The position numbers and the translations under genes are program-made. Below, piece by piece: positions 24,042 to 33,439 of a DNA stretch of 64,000 nt (position 1 is the first letter of the stretch; each line of letters opens with the position of its first letter). The notes under the pieces are model-generated. The model made no database searches. It was not told the DNA's origin and saw only the letters and a program-made list of their open reading frames with translations. Where the stretch lies: the NCBI RefSeq assembly GCF_026107455.2, contig NZ_JAPCHY010000016.1, positions 1 through 64,000 on the forward strand, given 5' to 3'. Source of the DNA: Xanthomonas chitinilytica. GTDB lineage: Bacteria; Pseudomonadota; Gammaproteobacteria; Xanthomonadales; Xanthomonadaceae.

Positions 24042-26513
24042 TCATTGCCCGCCCCACGACAGCTGCGCCGCGCCGGCCGCGCACGGCGCTGCCGGCAGGT
24101 CGCGCGGCAGCGTGCCCCAGCCCTGCTGCGGCGGCGTGTCGGTCAGGTCGAAGCGCAACGTGCCGCCCTGCCGCAGGCGCTCCCAGTCCAGCCACACCGC
24201 CGCGTGCGGCTGGCCCTGCAGCGACACGCCGCGCACGTACTGCACCCTGTCGCCGCTGGCCTGCGGCGCCTCGATGCGCAGCGAGCGGCCATTGCCCAGG
24301 TCCACGTCGACGCGGGCGAAGCGCGGCGCGTGCAGCAGGAACTGGCCGGTGCCGGGCACCGCCGGGTACAGCCCCATGGCGCTGAACAGATACCAGGCCG
24401 ACATCGTGCCGAGGTCGTCGTTGCCGGTGACGCCGTTGGGCGCGTTGGTGAACAGGTGCTGTGCCGCGCGCAGCACGGTGGCGGTCTTCCACGGCTGGCC
24501 GATCAGCGTGTACATCCACGGCGCGTGCAGGTCCGGCTCGTTGTTGGGGTTGTAGCGGAACTGGTTGTAGTAGCTGTACGGCCCCACCACCCATTCCTTG
24601 CGCGCGGCATTGGCCGGATCGGCGACCAGCGCGTCGTAGGCGAAGAAGGCATCCAGCCGGCGCGCGGCTTCGTCGCGCCCGTGCATCGCCTCCACCAGCC
24701 CCGGCACGTCCTGCTGTGCCAGCCACTGGTACTGCCAGGCGGTGCCTTCGTGGAAGCCGTGGTGCGAGCGCGGGCTGTAGCGGCCGTCGGCCGGTGCGTA
24801 CCACTGGCCGTCCCCGGTGCGTGGGCGCGGGAAGCCGCTGAAGCCGGCTTCTTCGTCGCGCACGTCGGCATCCCACAGCGTGCGCCAGTTGCGGCCGCGC
24901 CGGTTCAGCACGGCGGCATCGTCGCCATGGCCCAGCGCGCCGGCCATCAGCGACAGCGAACAGTCGGCCAGCGCGTATTCCAGCGTGGCCGAGCCGCCGT
25001 GATGCGGGTCCACGTCCATGCCCTTGGACGGGAACGCGCGGTCGTACTGCACGAAACCGTGCTGCAGGTAGTTCGGGTTGCCGGAGCGGCCGGCATGGCG
25101 CGAGTTCAGCGGCGGCACGTCGAAGGCGTTCTCGCGCAGCGCGGCGTAGGCTTCGGCCTCGCGCCCGGCCAGCGCGCCGAAACGCCACAGGTCGACCAGG
25201 AACGGCGTCACCGGGTCGCCGGTCATGATGTTGGTCTCGAAACTGGCATAGCCCCAGCGCGGCAGCCAGCCGCCCTGCTCGCGGATCGCCAGCAGCGAGC
25301 GCGCGATGTCGGCGGCGCGCTGCGGCCGCAGCAGCGCGAGCAGCTGGTTCTGCGAGCGATAGGTGTCCCACAGCGAGAAGTACTCGTAGTAGGTCCAGTC
25401 CTCGGCGCGGTGGATGCGGTCGTCGTAGCCGCGGTAGCGGCCGTCGGCGTCGCTGCCGGTCAGCGGCTGCAGCAGCGCGTGGTACAGCGCGGTGTAGAAC
25501 ACGGTGCGATCGTCGGCGCTGCCGCCCTGCACGCGTACGCTGGCCAGTTCGCCGTCCCACGCCGCCTGCGCGCGCTTGCGCATGGCGTCGAAACCGAGCA
25601 GGCGGCCGCCCTGCATGCCTTCGCTGCGCAGGTTGTTGCGCGCGCCCTCGGCATCGACGTGCGAGATCGCCGAGATCGCGGTGACCGAGCGGTCCTTGCC
25701 CAGGTCGAAGCTCAGCCAGGCGCCGTTGGGCTTGGCCTCGCCCTCCATGCTGTGGCGCGCGCCGGCGATGCCGCCGCCTTCGCCCCAGGTGCCGAACGCC
25801 TTGAACGGGCGGTCGAACTCGATGCGGAACCAGGTGGTGTACTGGTGGCCGCCGCAGAAGCTCTTGGTGACCAGCTTGCCCTCCACCGCGCGGTCGCCGA
25901 CCACGTCGACGACGCTGCCGGTGACCGAATGGCGCTCGTTGGCCTGGCCCACGTTGACCAGCACATGGCCCTCGCTGGCGGCGGAAAAGGTATAGCGCTC
26001 GGCCGCGGCACGGGTCAGCGCGGTGGCCTCGGCGTCGATGCCGCCGTAGTCGGTCAGCCGCACCCTGTAGTAGCCGGCCTGGCCGACTTCGCCTTCGTGC
26101 CGGTAGCGCGAGCCGTAGCGCTTGTGGTCGAAGGCCTTGGCATCGGCGGTATCGAAATCGCCGCCGGGGCCGATGCGGCCGGTTACCGGCAGCACCGAGA
26201 CCTGCCCGCCCTGCTCCCAGCAGCCGGCGCCGGACACGAAGGAATGACCGAAGCCGCGGATCTGCGGATCGTCGTAGCGCCAGCCCGAATAATGCGAACC
26301 GATCGGGCTGACCTGGATCAGGCCGAACGGCGCCGACGCGCCGGGGAAGGTGTTGCCGTCGTCCTTGCTGCCGATGAAGGTGTTGACCTCCGCGGCAAGC
26401 GCGGGCGCGGCGGCCTGCGCCAGCGGCGCGAACGACAGCGCCAGCAGGCAGGCCAGGCCCGCCAGCGGACGGCGGACGGAATCGAGGGCGTTGGCGGACG
26501 GCATTCGGCTCAT
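24042..26513 (-). CDS. Second GH92 alpha-mannosidase, exported
   Basis: This 823-residue enzyme has a signal peptide (LAGLACLLALSFAPLAQAA) and the GH92 landmarks VNTFIGSKDDGNTFPGASAP at the mature N-terminus, GWRYDDPQIRGFGHSF, and GNDDLGTMSAWYLFSAMG near 700 with the catalytic acidic residues. It is clearly diverged from the other GH92 of the locus and lacks the extra C-terminal domain, so the two probably differ in linkage preference (alpha-1,2, -1,3 or -1,6). I start it at 26513; the frame is open further upstream without a signal peptide. A LacI-type operator lies about 125 bases upstream, in a region shared with the divergent TonB receptor gene. The lacI gene follows 76 bases downstream in the same direction. 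Confidence 0.92.
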   Translation of the reverse strand: MSRMPSANALDSVRRPLAGLACLLALSFAPLAQAAAPALAAEVNTFIGSKDDGNTFPGASAPFGLIQVSPIGSHYSGWRYDDPQIRGFGHSFVSGAGCWEQGGQVSVLPVTGRIGPGGDFDTADAKAFDHKRYGSRYRHEGEVGQAGYYRVRLTDYGGIDAEATALTRAAAERYTFSAASEGHVLVNVGQANERHSVTGSVVDVVGDRAVEGKLVTKSFCGGHQYTTWFRIEFDRPFKAFGTWGEGGGIAGARHSMEGEAKPNGAWLSFDLGKDRSVTAISAISHVDAEGARNNLRSEGMQGGRLLGFDAMRKRAQAAWDGELASVRVQGGSADDRTVFYTALYHALLQPLTGSDADGRYRGYDDRIHRAEDWTYYEYFSLWDTYRSQNQLLALLRPQRAADIARSLLAIREQGGWLPRWGYASFETNIMTGDPVTPFLVDLWRFGALAGREAEAYAALRENAFDVPPLNSRHAGRSGNPNYLQHGFVQYDRAFPSKGMDVDPHHGGSATLEYALADCSLSLMAGALGHGDDAAVLNRRGRNWRTLWDADVRDEEAGFSGFPRPRTGDGQWYAPADGRYSPRSHHGFHEGTAWQYQWLAQQDVPGLVEAMHGRDEAARRLDAFFAYDALVADPANAARKEWVVGPYSYYNQFRYNPNNEPDLHAPWMYTLIGQPWKTATVLRAAQHLFTNAPNGVTGNDDLGTMSAWYLFSAMGLYPAVPGTGQFLLHAPRFARVDVDLGNGRSLRIEAPQASGDRVQYVRGVSLQGQPHAAVWLDWERLRQGGTLRFDLTDTPPQQGWGTLPRDLPAAPCAAGAAQLSWGGQ

Positions 26514-26637
26514 GCGATGGATCCTGTGGGTCGATGTCGGTATGGCGCAGGGGGGTGGTCGGAACCGGGCCGTTGGTGCTCCGCCCCTTCCCCGGCGGGC
26601 ACGCCCTTCCGTGTTCCAGATCCGCGTCCGGGTGGAT

Positions 26638-26651
26638 TTAGATCGATTCAA
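26638..26651. promoter_or_regulatory. LacI-type operator upstream of GH92
   Basis: TTAGATCGATTCAA is a 14-base near-palindrome identical to the copy at 27030-27043. It lies 125 bases upstream of the minus-strand GH92 start, in the divergent control region with the TonB receptor gene, and probably controls the GH92 gene. Confidence 0.7.
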
Positions 26652-26901
26652 GTAGAGCACGGGATTTTTCGCAGATGCATTCTGCAGTGCAGCATTTCCG
26701 TGCCGCCGCAACGCCCGCCCCCCTTCGGCGGGCCTGCACGTTTGCGATGACGGGCGGCTTGCACAGGCTCCCGCCCCCTGCGCGTGGCGCCGCGGATGCG
26801 GCATCGCCCGGCTCAGGCTTCGACGCCCGCGCCACCCTGTCCATATTGCGCAGCAGCATGCGTGGCTTGCCGGGGCGTGCTAAAAACTCCGCGCCAATCG
26901 T

Positions 26902-26915
26902 TTGGATCGATCCAA
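26902..26915. promoter_or_regulatory. LacI-type operator, distal to the TonB receptor
   Basis: TTGGATCGATCCAA is a perfect 14-base palindrome, the best copy in the window. It lies 128 bases upstream of the copy at 27030 (start to start), about 12 helical turns, which would allow looping between the two by a tetrameric LacI-type protein. Confidence 0.75.
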
Positions 26916-27029
26916 CCCGGAGTGGTCACGGTTGTCGGAAGCGGGAGTTGCCGGCTCGCCACGCGATGTACGAGGCGCGCAAAGATGCCTCGGTGGCCGA
27001 GGCGAGCGAGGCGGATCGGCCTCGATTGT

Positions 27030-27043
27030 TTAGATCGATTCAA
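27030..27043. promoter_or_regulatory. LacI-type operator, proximal to the TonB receptor
   Basis: TTAGATCGATTCAA lies 46 bases upstream of the receptor's ATG, where the core promoter must be. With the palindrome at 26902 it forms a pair in front of the same gene. Confidence 0.72.
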
Positions 27044-27089
27044 TTTTCCGGGTCAGCTACTGATTCAATCCAGGATGAGGGAGAGTGGA

Positions 27090-30000
27090 ATGAAACAGAT
27101 GTCACGCATGCGCGGTCGCGACACATTGTCGGCGGCCATCGCGATCGCGTTGGCCGCCGCGATGGCGCCGTCCAGCGTTCTTGCGCAGCAGGCCAGCACG
27201 CCGGCGGCGTCGCCCGATGCCACCACGCTGGACAGCATCACCGTCACCGGCTATCGCTACGCCATCGAGAAGAGCCTGCAGCAGAAGCGCGACGCCAACG
27301 CGGTGGTGGAAGTGATCACCGCCGAGGACGTCGGCAAGTTCCCCGACAAGAACGTGGCCGACGCGCTGCAGCGCGTGCCGGGCGTGATCATCAGCCGCAG
27401 CGGTGGCGAGGGCAAGAACGTCAGCGTGCGCGGCCTGGCCTCGGACCTCACCCTGACCCAGTTGAACGGCAACTACATCGCCTCCTCGGAAACCAACAAC
27501 GAGGCCTCGCGCTCGTTCAACTACGTGCTGATGCCGTCGAACATGCTGTCCAGCGCCGAGCTGTACAAGACGCCGGAAGCGCGCATCGACGAAGGCGGCA
27601 TCGGCGGCACGGTGATCCTGCGCACGCGCCGGCCGCTGGACATGGAGGCCAACTCCGGCTTCGCCTCGGTCGAATACACCAGCTCGGACACCAGCAGCGG
27701 CGTCGATCCGCAGGCCTCGGCGATGTATTCGTGGCACAGCAAGGACGAACGCTTCGGCCTGCTGGTCGGCGCGACCAAGCAGACGCGCACCAACCGCAGC
27801 ATGGAGGTGAGCACCGAGGACTGGCAGTGGTACAGCGATCGCGTCGATGCCAACGGCAACATCATCGACGATTTCGTCTGGAACGTCCCCGGCACGACCC
27901 GCCATCCGCCGGTCGACGTCAACGGCAATCCGCTGCCGGACGCCTCGCGGTTCTGGGGCGCTTCGGGCATCTACGACCAGAACGGCGGGCATTATTCCGG
28001 CTTCTTCATGCCCACCTCGGTCAACTTCGCGGTGCGCGACGAGAAGCGCGAGCGCACCGGCGGCCAGCTGACGTTCCAGTTCAAGCCGGTCGACAACGTG
28101 ACGATGACCGCCAACTACTTCCGTTTCGAACTGCAGGGCAACTACACCCAGAACATGCTCAAGGTGCCGGAGTGGAACCTGGCGCGGGTGGCCGGCGACG
28201 GCAACTGGGCCGGCGGCCGCCTGCTCAACGGCTTCAACTTCGATCCCAGCGGCACCATCGTCACCGGTGCCGAGTACGAGATGCTGGCCGGCAAGGCCTA
28301 CTACTGCAGCGAGGACGAAGCCGCGGCGGCCGGCATGGCGCCGGGCGGCTGGGGCCCGGACGACTGCACCATCCCCACCCCGCAGCTCACCGGTACCTAC
28401 AGCCGCGAAAAGACGCTGTCGCAGACCGGCGACCTGAGCATCGACTGGGACATCAGCCCGCTGTGGAAGGCCTCGTTCAACGGCGGCCGCACCTGGTCCG
28501 AGGGCGGCCCGTCGATGAGCTTCCGCATGTCGGCCAAGCCGCGCCGCCAGGTCGATGGCGCCTGGCAGGCCGGCAACCGCTACACCGCGTGGGACCTGAC
28601 CGGCACGCCGTCGGTGACGTTCTCGCCGGACCTGCAGGACCAGCTGATGGCCGGCATCGCCGAGATCGACACCGGCTCGACCGATTCGTCGTGGATGCAG
28701 ACCAGCGTCAGGCAGAACCACTTCCAGGCCGACATCACCAAGCTGTTCGAGGCCGGCTGGCTCGACTCCATCCAGTTCGGCGCCAAGTACAGCGACAGCA
28801 GCATCCATCGCAACACCGGCAATACCTACTGGGTGTGCCAGGGCGCCGACCCGGGCGACTACAGCAAGCGCTACCAGGCCGGGTGCGATTCCACCGCCGG
28901 CATCGCGCAGCCGGGCTTCTTCCTGTCCCGGCCGCTCGGCGACATCGCCGGCGGGTTCGATGCCAACGTGTTTCCCGGCATCAACTACCCGGCCTACATC
29001 GAGTACCTGAACGAACGCTACGGCAGCATGCAGAACCGCCGCGAGGACGACTTCGTCTACAACGTCGGCGAGAAGGTGCAGTCCGGCTACTTCCAGGCCA
29101 ACTTCCGCACCGAGCGCATGCGCGGCAACGTCGGCCTGCGCGTGGCCCGTACCCGCCAGCATGCCGAGTCGAGCGACGCGGTCGAGCGCTTCAACGACTA
29201 CTTCGCCGACAACAGCAGCGGCTCGCCGATGGCCTGCACCGACCCGGCCGCCGCCGCGCTGCTGGGTTCCAACAGCGGCTACAGCTGCGAAAGCGGCTTC
29301 GTGCGGTTGCCGGACGCACTGGCCCGCGAGAAGAGCTACGAGCTGGCTTCGCTGGACAAGACCTACACGGACATCCTGCCCAGCTTCAACATCGCCTGGG
29401 ACATCACCGGCGACCTGGTGCTGCGCGGTGCCGCGTCCAAGGTCATCGCCCGCCCCAGCTACACCAGCATCGCCTACCCCGGCGGCCTGAACTACTACAG
29501 CGACGAGTACAGCGACGACCGCCGCGTCGCCGGCGGCGCGCCCAACCCCGGCTGGTACGGTTCGGGCAGCAACAAGGGCCTGCAGCCGTTCGAGGCCATC
29601 CAGTACGACCTCAGCCTGGAGTGGTACTTCAAGCCGGGTGCGGTGGCCGGCGCGGGCGTGTTCCGCAAGGACGTGAAGAACTTCACCGTGCCGGTGGTGC
29701 GCGACCAGCAGATGGTGGTCGGCGGACAGTCGGTGACGGTGCAGGACTACTCCACCCAGGCCAACGGCCGCGACGGCGTGTCGCAGGGCGTGGAGGTCTA
29801 TGGCCAGTACACCTTCGACTTCGGGCTGGGCTTCCAGGCCAACTACACCTGGAACGACACCAACCTGGCGTCGGTCGAGATCGACGGCGAACGGATCGGC
29901 TCCTCGCCTCTGGTCGGCAGCGCCAAGAACCAGGCCAACTTCACCGTGTTCTACGAAGCCGCCCGGTTCATGGCGCGCGCCTCGTACAACCGCCGCGGCG

Positions 30001-30230
30001 AAGTGGTGGGCGGCCTGAACAACGGCTTCACCATCTACACCGAACCCTACGACCAGCTGGACCTCAACGCGGCCTTCAACATCCGCGACGACCTGACGCT
30101 GAGCGCCTCGGTATTGAACGCCACCAAGTCGGAGCAGCGCGCCCACCTGGGCAACGACACCAAGGCCCGTTTCTATTCGAATTCCTATTCCGGCCGCCAG
30201 CTGTACCTCGGCCTGACCTGGAACTTCTGA
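27090..30230 (+). CDS. TonB-dependent receptor, Xanthomonas-Caulobacter carbohydrate type
   Basis: This is a 1046-residue outer-membrane transporter. The ATG at 27090 is preceded by GGGAGAG. A signal peptide of about 33 residues (ending ...SSVLAQ) leads to a TonB box region (TTLDSITVTGYRYAIEKSL). The plug follows (ITAEDVGKFPDKNVADALQRVPGV, then VSVRGLASDLTLTQLNG), and a long barrel ends in QLYLGLTWNF. This plug signature is that of the TIGR01782 group, found in glycan-utilisation loci. Divergent placement to a GH92, two LacI-type operators and the surrounding enzymes point to import of mannosides or N-glycan fragments. The closing phenylalanine is present, so the barrel looks intact. A rho-independent terminator follows directly. 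Confidence 0.93.
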   Translation: MKQMSRMRGRDTLSAAIAIALAAAMAPSSVLAQQASTPAASPDATTLDSITVTGYRYAIEKSLQQKRDANAVVEVITAEDVGKFPDKNVADALQRVPGVIISRSGGEGKNVSVRGLASDLTLTQLNGNYIASSETNNEASRSFNYVLMPSNMLSSAELYKTPEARIDEGGIGGTVILRTRRPLDMEANSGFASVEYTSSDTSSGVDPQASAMYSWHSKDERFGLLVGATKQTRTNRSMEVSTEDWQWYSDRVDANGNIIDDFVWNVPGTTRHPPVDVNGNPLPDASRFWGASGIYDQNGGHYSGFFMPTSVNFAVRDEKRERTGGQLTFQFKPVDNVTMTANYFRFELQGNYTQNMLKVPEWNLARVAGDGNWAGGRLLNGFNFDPSGTIVTGAEYEMLAGKAYYCSEDEAAAAGMAPGGWGPDDCTIPTPQLTGTYSREKTLSQTGDLSIDWDISPLWKASFNGGRTWSEGGPSMSFRMSAKPRRQVDGAWQAGNRYTAWDLTGTPSVTFSPDLQDQLMAGIAEIDTGSTDSSWMQTSVRQNHFQADITKLFEAGWLDSIQFGAKYSDSSIHRNTGNTYWVCQGADPGDYSKRYQAGCDSTAGIAQPGFFLSRPLGDIAGGFDANVFPGINYPAYIEYLNERYGSMQNRREDDFVYNVGEKVQSGYFQANFRTERMRGNVGLRVARTRQHAESSDAVERFNDYFADNSSGSPMACTDPAAAALLGSNSGYSCESGFVRLPDALAREKSYELASLDKTYTDILPSFNIAWDITGDLVLRGAASKVIARPSYTSIAYPGGLNYYSDEYSDDRRVAGGAPNPGWYGSGSNKGLQPFEAIQYDLSLEWYFKPGAVAGAGVFRKDVKNFTVPVVRDQQMVVGGQSVTVQDYSTQANGRDGVSQGVEVYGQYTFDFGLGFQANYTWNDTNLASVEIDGERIGSSPLVGSAKNQANFTVFYEAARFMARASYNRRGEVVGGLNNGFTIYTEPYDQLDLNAAFNIRDDLTLSASVLNATKSEQRAHLGNDTKARFYSNSYSGRQLYLGLTWNF

Positions 30231-30253
30231 CCCGCGTCCCACCGGACGACCCG

Positions 30254-30291
30254 ACGGCAGTCGCGCTGGTACAGGCGGCTGCCGTTTTTTT
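30254..30291 (+). terminator. Rho-independent terminator of the TonB receptor gene
   Basis: The arms ACGGCAG (30254-30260) and CTGCCGT (30279-30285) pair around an 18-base loop and are followed by seven T residues. The stem starts 23 bases after the receptor stop codon. Confidence 0.85.
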
Positions 30292-30342
30292 GGGGACCCT
30301 GTTCCGAGGCGCGCTTCCGGAGGGCTCGACGCCGCTCGAAAA

Positions 30343-30408
30343 GGTCGCGACTGACGTCGCTCCTACAACGCCTCCCCGCTCCTTGTAGGAGCGACGTCAG
30401 TCGCGACC
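30343..30408. repeat. REP dyad, copy 1
   Basis: Two perfect 25-base inverted arms (30343-30367 and 30384-30408) are separated by 16 bases. Each arm is a REP-like unit: the head GTAG, then GAGCGACGTCAGTCGCGAC with its own GCGAC...GTCGC stem. Related pairs occur at 44414, 53801 and 61081. The GTAG head recalls SMAG repeats of Stenotrophomonas. It lies between the receptor terminator and cutC, which converge. Confidence 0.88.
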
Positions 30409-30517
30409 GCCGGGGCATGGTCCGTCCCCCGGTGAATCCCAATCCCCGTGGGAACTGTTGGAGCGGACGATAGCGTTCTGACAGAACCGCATCGAGCGAC
30501 ACGGTCTCCCGTGCCCT

Positions 30518-31270
30518 TCAGTCCACGCGGTCCAGCGCCTGCCGCAGCGCCGCCACGATAGCGGCATCGGACTGGCTCCAGTCCGGCTGCAGTCCCGCCA
30601 ATGCCGGATTGCGATGGCGCATCGCCGAACGCCGCAGCGCCTTGGCCGAGGCATGCAGTTCGCGGCAACCGCTGCGGACGGCGAGCGTGGCGATGTTGCC
30701 CGGCTCCAGTCCGGCACCGGCCATCATCGCGATCCGGCCTCCCGCCTGCGCGACCAGTGCGGCCAGCGTGTCGGCACCGGCGGACGCGGCGGCCTGTCCG
30801 CCGGAACTGAGGATGCGCTCGCAGCCCAGCGCCACCACCTGCTCCAGCGCGGCCGGCAGTTCGCGGGCGGCATCGAAGGCGCGATGGAAGGTCGTCCCTA
30901 ACGGACCCGCCGCGGCGACCAGTTGCCGGCACAGCGCCATGTCCACCGCGCCGTCGGCATCCAGCGCGCCGATCACCACGCCGTCGCAGCCCAGGCGGAC
31001 GCACAGCTCGATGTCGCGCAGCATGACCTCGGTCTCGGCCGGGCCGTACAGGAAATCGCCCGGGCGCGGCCGGATCAGCACGTACAGCGGGATCCGCAGC
31101 CGCTCCCGCGCCAGCGCCAGGGTGCCGTAGGACGGCGTGGTGCCGCCCTCCCCCAGGTTCCCGCACAGCTCCACCCGGTCCGCGCCGCCCTCCTGCGCGG
31201 CCAATGCCGAGGCCAGCGAGTTGGCGGCGATCTCCAGCAGCGGCCGGCCCGGGGAGCGATCCGTGCTCAC
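30518..31270 (-). CDS. CutC-family TIM-barrel protein
   Basis: This is a 250-residue protein of the CutC family. Landmarks are LEIAANSLASALAAQEGGADRVELC near the start, GGTTPSYGTL, VLIRPRPGDFLY and FHRAFD. The GTG start at 31270 overlaps the stop of the glycosylasparaginase gene (GTGA), so the two are translationally coupled. The copper-tolerance role once given to E. coli CutC has been reassigned to an overlapping small RNA (MicL), so the enzymatic function of this family is open. Coupling to a glycosylasparaginase inside a glycan locus suggests a role in handling sugar or amino-sugar products. That is inference; no substrate can be read from the sequence. Confidence 0.88.
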   Translation of the reverse strand: MSTDRSPGRPLLEIAANSLASALAAQEGGADRVELCGNLGEGGTTPSYGTLALARERLRIPLYVLIRPRPGDFLYGPAETEVMLRDIELCVRLGCDGVVIGALDADGAVDMALCRQLVAAAGPLGTTFHRAFDAARELPAALEQVVALGCERILSSGGQAAASAGADTLAALVAQAGGRIAMMAGAGLEPGNIATLAVRSGCRELHASAKALRRSAMRHRNPALAGLQPDWSQSDAAIVAALRQALDRVD

Positions 31271-32277
31271 GTCTGCGTGCTGGCGTAGACGGAGCCCGAT
31301 TCGTGCAGCGCGTCCTGTCGCTGCGCATCGCACACCGCATAGACGAAACCGCGATGCAGCGCGAACGCGCCCACCTCGCCGTGCCGGTTCAACGCCAGGA
31401 AGCACACCTGCAGCGACTTGCTGGCTTCCGGCCGCTTGCGCACCACACGGTCGATCGCCTCGCGGCAGGCGTCTTCGGGCGAGCGTCCCTGCCGCATCAG
31501 TTCCACCACCAGGAAGCTGGCGGCGTTGCGGATCATCTCCTCGCCCACGCCCGAGGCGGTGGCCGCGCCCACGTCGTTGTCCACGTACAGGCCGGCGCCG
31601 ATGATCGGGCTGTCGCCGACCCGGCCGTGCATCTTCCAGGCCATGCCGCTGGTGGTGCAGGCACCGGCCAGCTTGCCGTCGCGGCCGATGGCCAGCAGCC
31701 CCAGGGTGTCGTGGTTCTCCGCGTTGCCCGGCAGCTGGCGGCGTTCGGCATTGATCTGCGGCCGGTACTCGGCGGTTTCCCGCCATTCGCGCCAGGCCTG
31801 CTCCGCCTGCGCGGTCAGCAGGCGGCGCTTGCGGAAGCCCTGCTGCAGCGCGAACTGCTGCGCGCCGGCGCCGACCAGCATCACGTGCGGCGTCTCTTCC
31901 ATCACCTTGCGCGCCACCGAGATTGGATGCTCGATGTCCTCCAGCGCGGCGACCGAACCGCAGCGGCCGTCGCCGTCCATGATGCTGGCGTCCAGCGTCA
32001 ACACGCCGTCGCGGTCGGGATTGCCGCAGCGGCCGACCGTCGGGTTGCACAGCTCGCCTTCGGCCCAGCGGGCGCCGGCCTCCACCGCATCCAGCGCGGA
32101 GGCACCGTCCTCCAGTACCTTCCACGCGGCCTGGTTGGCCTGCACGCCGAAGTCCCAGGTGGACACCACGCGCGCGCCGGAAGCAACGGCCTGGCCGGCC
32201 AGCGCACGCGATGCCGGCAGCGCCGTGGCGCCGGCCAACAGCATCGAGGCCTGCAGGAATCGTCTGCGTGAACTCAT
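31267..32277 (-). CDS. N4-(beta-N-acetylglucosaminyl)-L-asparaginase (glycosylasparaginase), Tat-exported
   Basis: This is a 336-residue precursor of the N-terminal nucleophile hydrolase family. A twin-arginine signal (MSSRRRFLQASMLLAG) predicts folded export. The autocleavage site is in NAENHDTLGLL; cleavage before the threonine would yield alpha and beta chains with a Thr nucleophile. The WDFG, GNPDRDGVLTLDA and MAWKMHGRVGDSPIIGAG segments match the family. It splits the GlcNAc-asparagine bond left after protease and glycosidase action on N-glycoproteins, giving aspartate and an amino-GlcNAc that hydrolyses. Its presence is the strongest sign that the region targets N-glycans rather than plant mannan. 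It is coupled to cutC. Confidence 0.93.
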   Translation of the reverse strand: MSSRRRFLQASMLLAGATALPASRALAGQAVASGARVVSTWDFGVQANQAAWKVLEDGASALDAVEAGARWAEGELCNPTVGRCGNPDRDGVLTLDASIMDGDGRCGSVAALEDIEHPISVARKVMEETPHVMLVGAGAQQFALQQGFRKRRLLTAQAEQAWREWRETAEYRPQINAERRQLPGNAENHDTLGLLAIGRDGKLAGACTTSGMAWKMHGRVGDSPIIGAGLYVDNDVGAATASGVGEEMIRNAASFLVVELMRQGRSPEDACREAIDRVVRKRPEASKSLQVCFLALNRHGEVGAFALHRGFVYAVCDAQRQDALHESGSVYASTQT

Positions 32278-32296
32278 CGGTGTTCCCTCTTGCGGA

Positions 32297-33293
32297 TCAG
32301 GGCAGACAAGGAAGGCTTCCGGTCTGGAGCGGTGGCAATCCCAACGCTTCATGGCGCCAGACCAGTTCGGGATAGGGCGAGCGGGACGAGCCGGCACTGC
32401 CGCTCACCCGCCCGAACAGCACGCAGGCGCGCCGCAGGCGGACGATCGACCAATCCGCCTTGGTCTCGAAGGGTCGTGGAACGCGCCCTCCGCGGGAGTC
32501 GCCAGTTCCTGCCATTTCGCGGACACGAATGTCCTGGCCTTTGCAGCGTGTCCGCGCTGTCGTATTCGGCCCTGAACCGGCCCGAGTCCAGCCTCGGATC
32601 GCGTACGTGCAGGAAGAACTGGGCCAGGCTTTCCTGCGGTTCCAGTTCGCGGTCGATGGCGTCCAGGATGCCGCGGATGTCGTCGCGCGATGCCGCGCCA
32701 CTGCCGCCGGGCGCGGCCCGCATCGCCGACAGGACGCGCGTGTCCGGCGCCAGGAAGAGATGGGGCGAGCGGAACAGCAGCGCCTCGCGATATCGTCCGT
32801 GCCACATGGATTGTCCGTGCCACATGATGGGAGCGGGGCCTTCGGCGGGGACATAGCCGGCCTCGCTCCACCTCCGCTGGAACGCGGCGTCGTCGGCGTC
32901 CTGCAACTGGAGGATGGCCGGAAACAGCGGCGAATGGTCCGGATTGGTCAGGGTGGCCAGCCGCTGGATCTGCCCAGCCGCGACGCCTACGCTCTCGTAG
33001 GGACTGCCGACGCCCTCTTCCCCGGCAGGCAGATCCGGCAGCCACGCGTGCCAGGCCAGCTGCCGCGCATGCCAGGCCAACTGCTCCGGGCCGATGCCCC
33101 GGGCGGACAGCAGCGCCGCGTCCACGTAGTCCACTACGGCGTACTGCAGCGACCTGCCGTTGTCGTCCACCAGCGGCAGGTGGTCGATGACGGTGCGGAT
33201 CTCCGCGGTGGGCCGGCCCGCTTCGCTGCCCTGGGCGCAGACGGGCAATACCAAGGCGATGGCGAGCAAGGCTGCGGCGATTCTTGCGGCCAT
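32297..33293 (-). pseudogene. Secreted protein of unknown function, broken by two frameshifts
   Basis: Reading starts at 33293 with a signal peptide (MAARIAAALLAIALVLPVCAQG) and runs in one frame to about 32541, shifts near the short T run at 32540-32542, shifts again near 32468-32473, and ends at 32297. The three joined pieces read as one continuous protein of about 330 residues (…YDSADTL / KARTFVSAKWQEL / FETKADWSIVRLRR…). Both shifts fit loss of one base in a short homopolymer. Two in-frame tandem repeats are visible: AWHARQLAWHAW and MWHGQSMWHGRY. I recognise no family. It lies 20 bases before the glycosylasparaginase gene in the same direction. It may be a real pseudogene or two assembly errors in a good gene. 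Confidence 0.65.
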
Positions 33294-33439
33294 GGGCTTC
33301 CTTGCGTTGGTGTGGAGTCGATCGGGGGCTGCCTTTTTTGCCGGCTTGCCGTTCCCGGATGTGGCGACCGGACCGCAGTGGCCGCGCGCGGCGGCACCGT
33401 CCAGCGGCATCGCAGCCGGCGGGAACCGCCTGCACGGAC

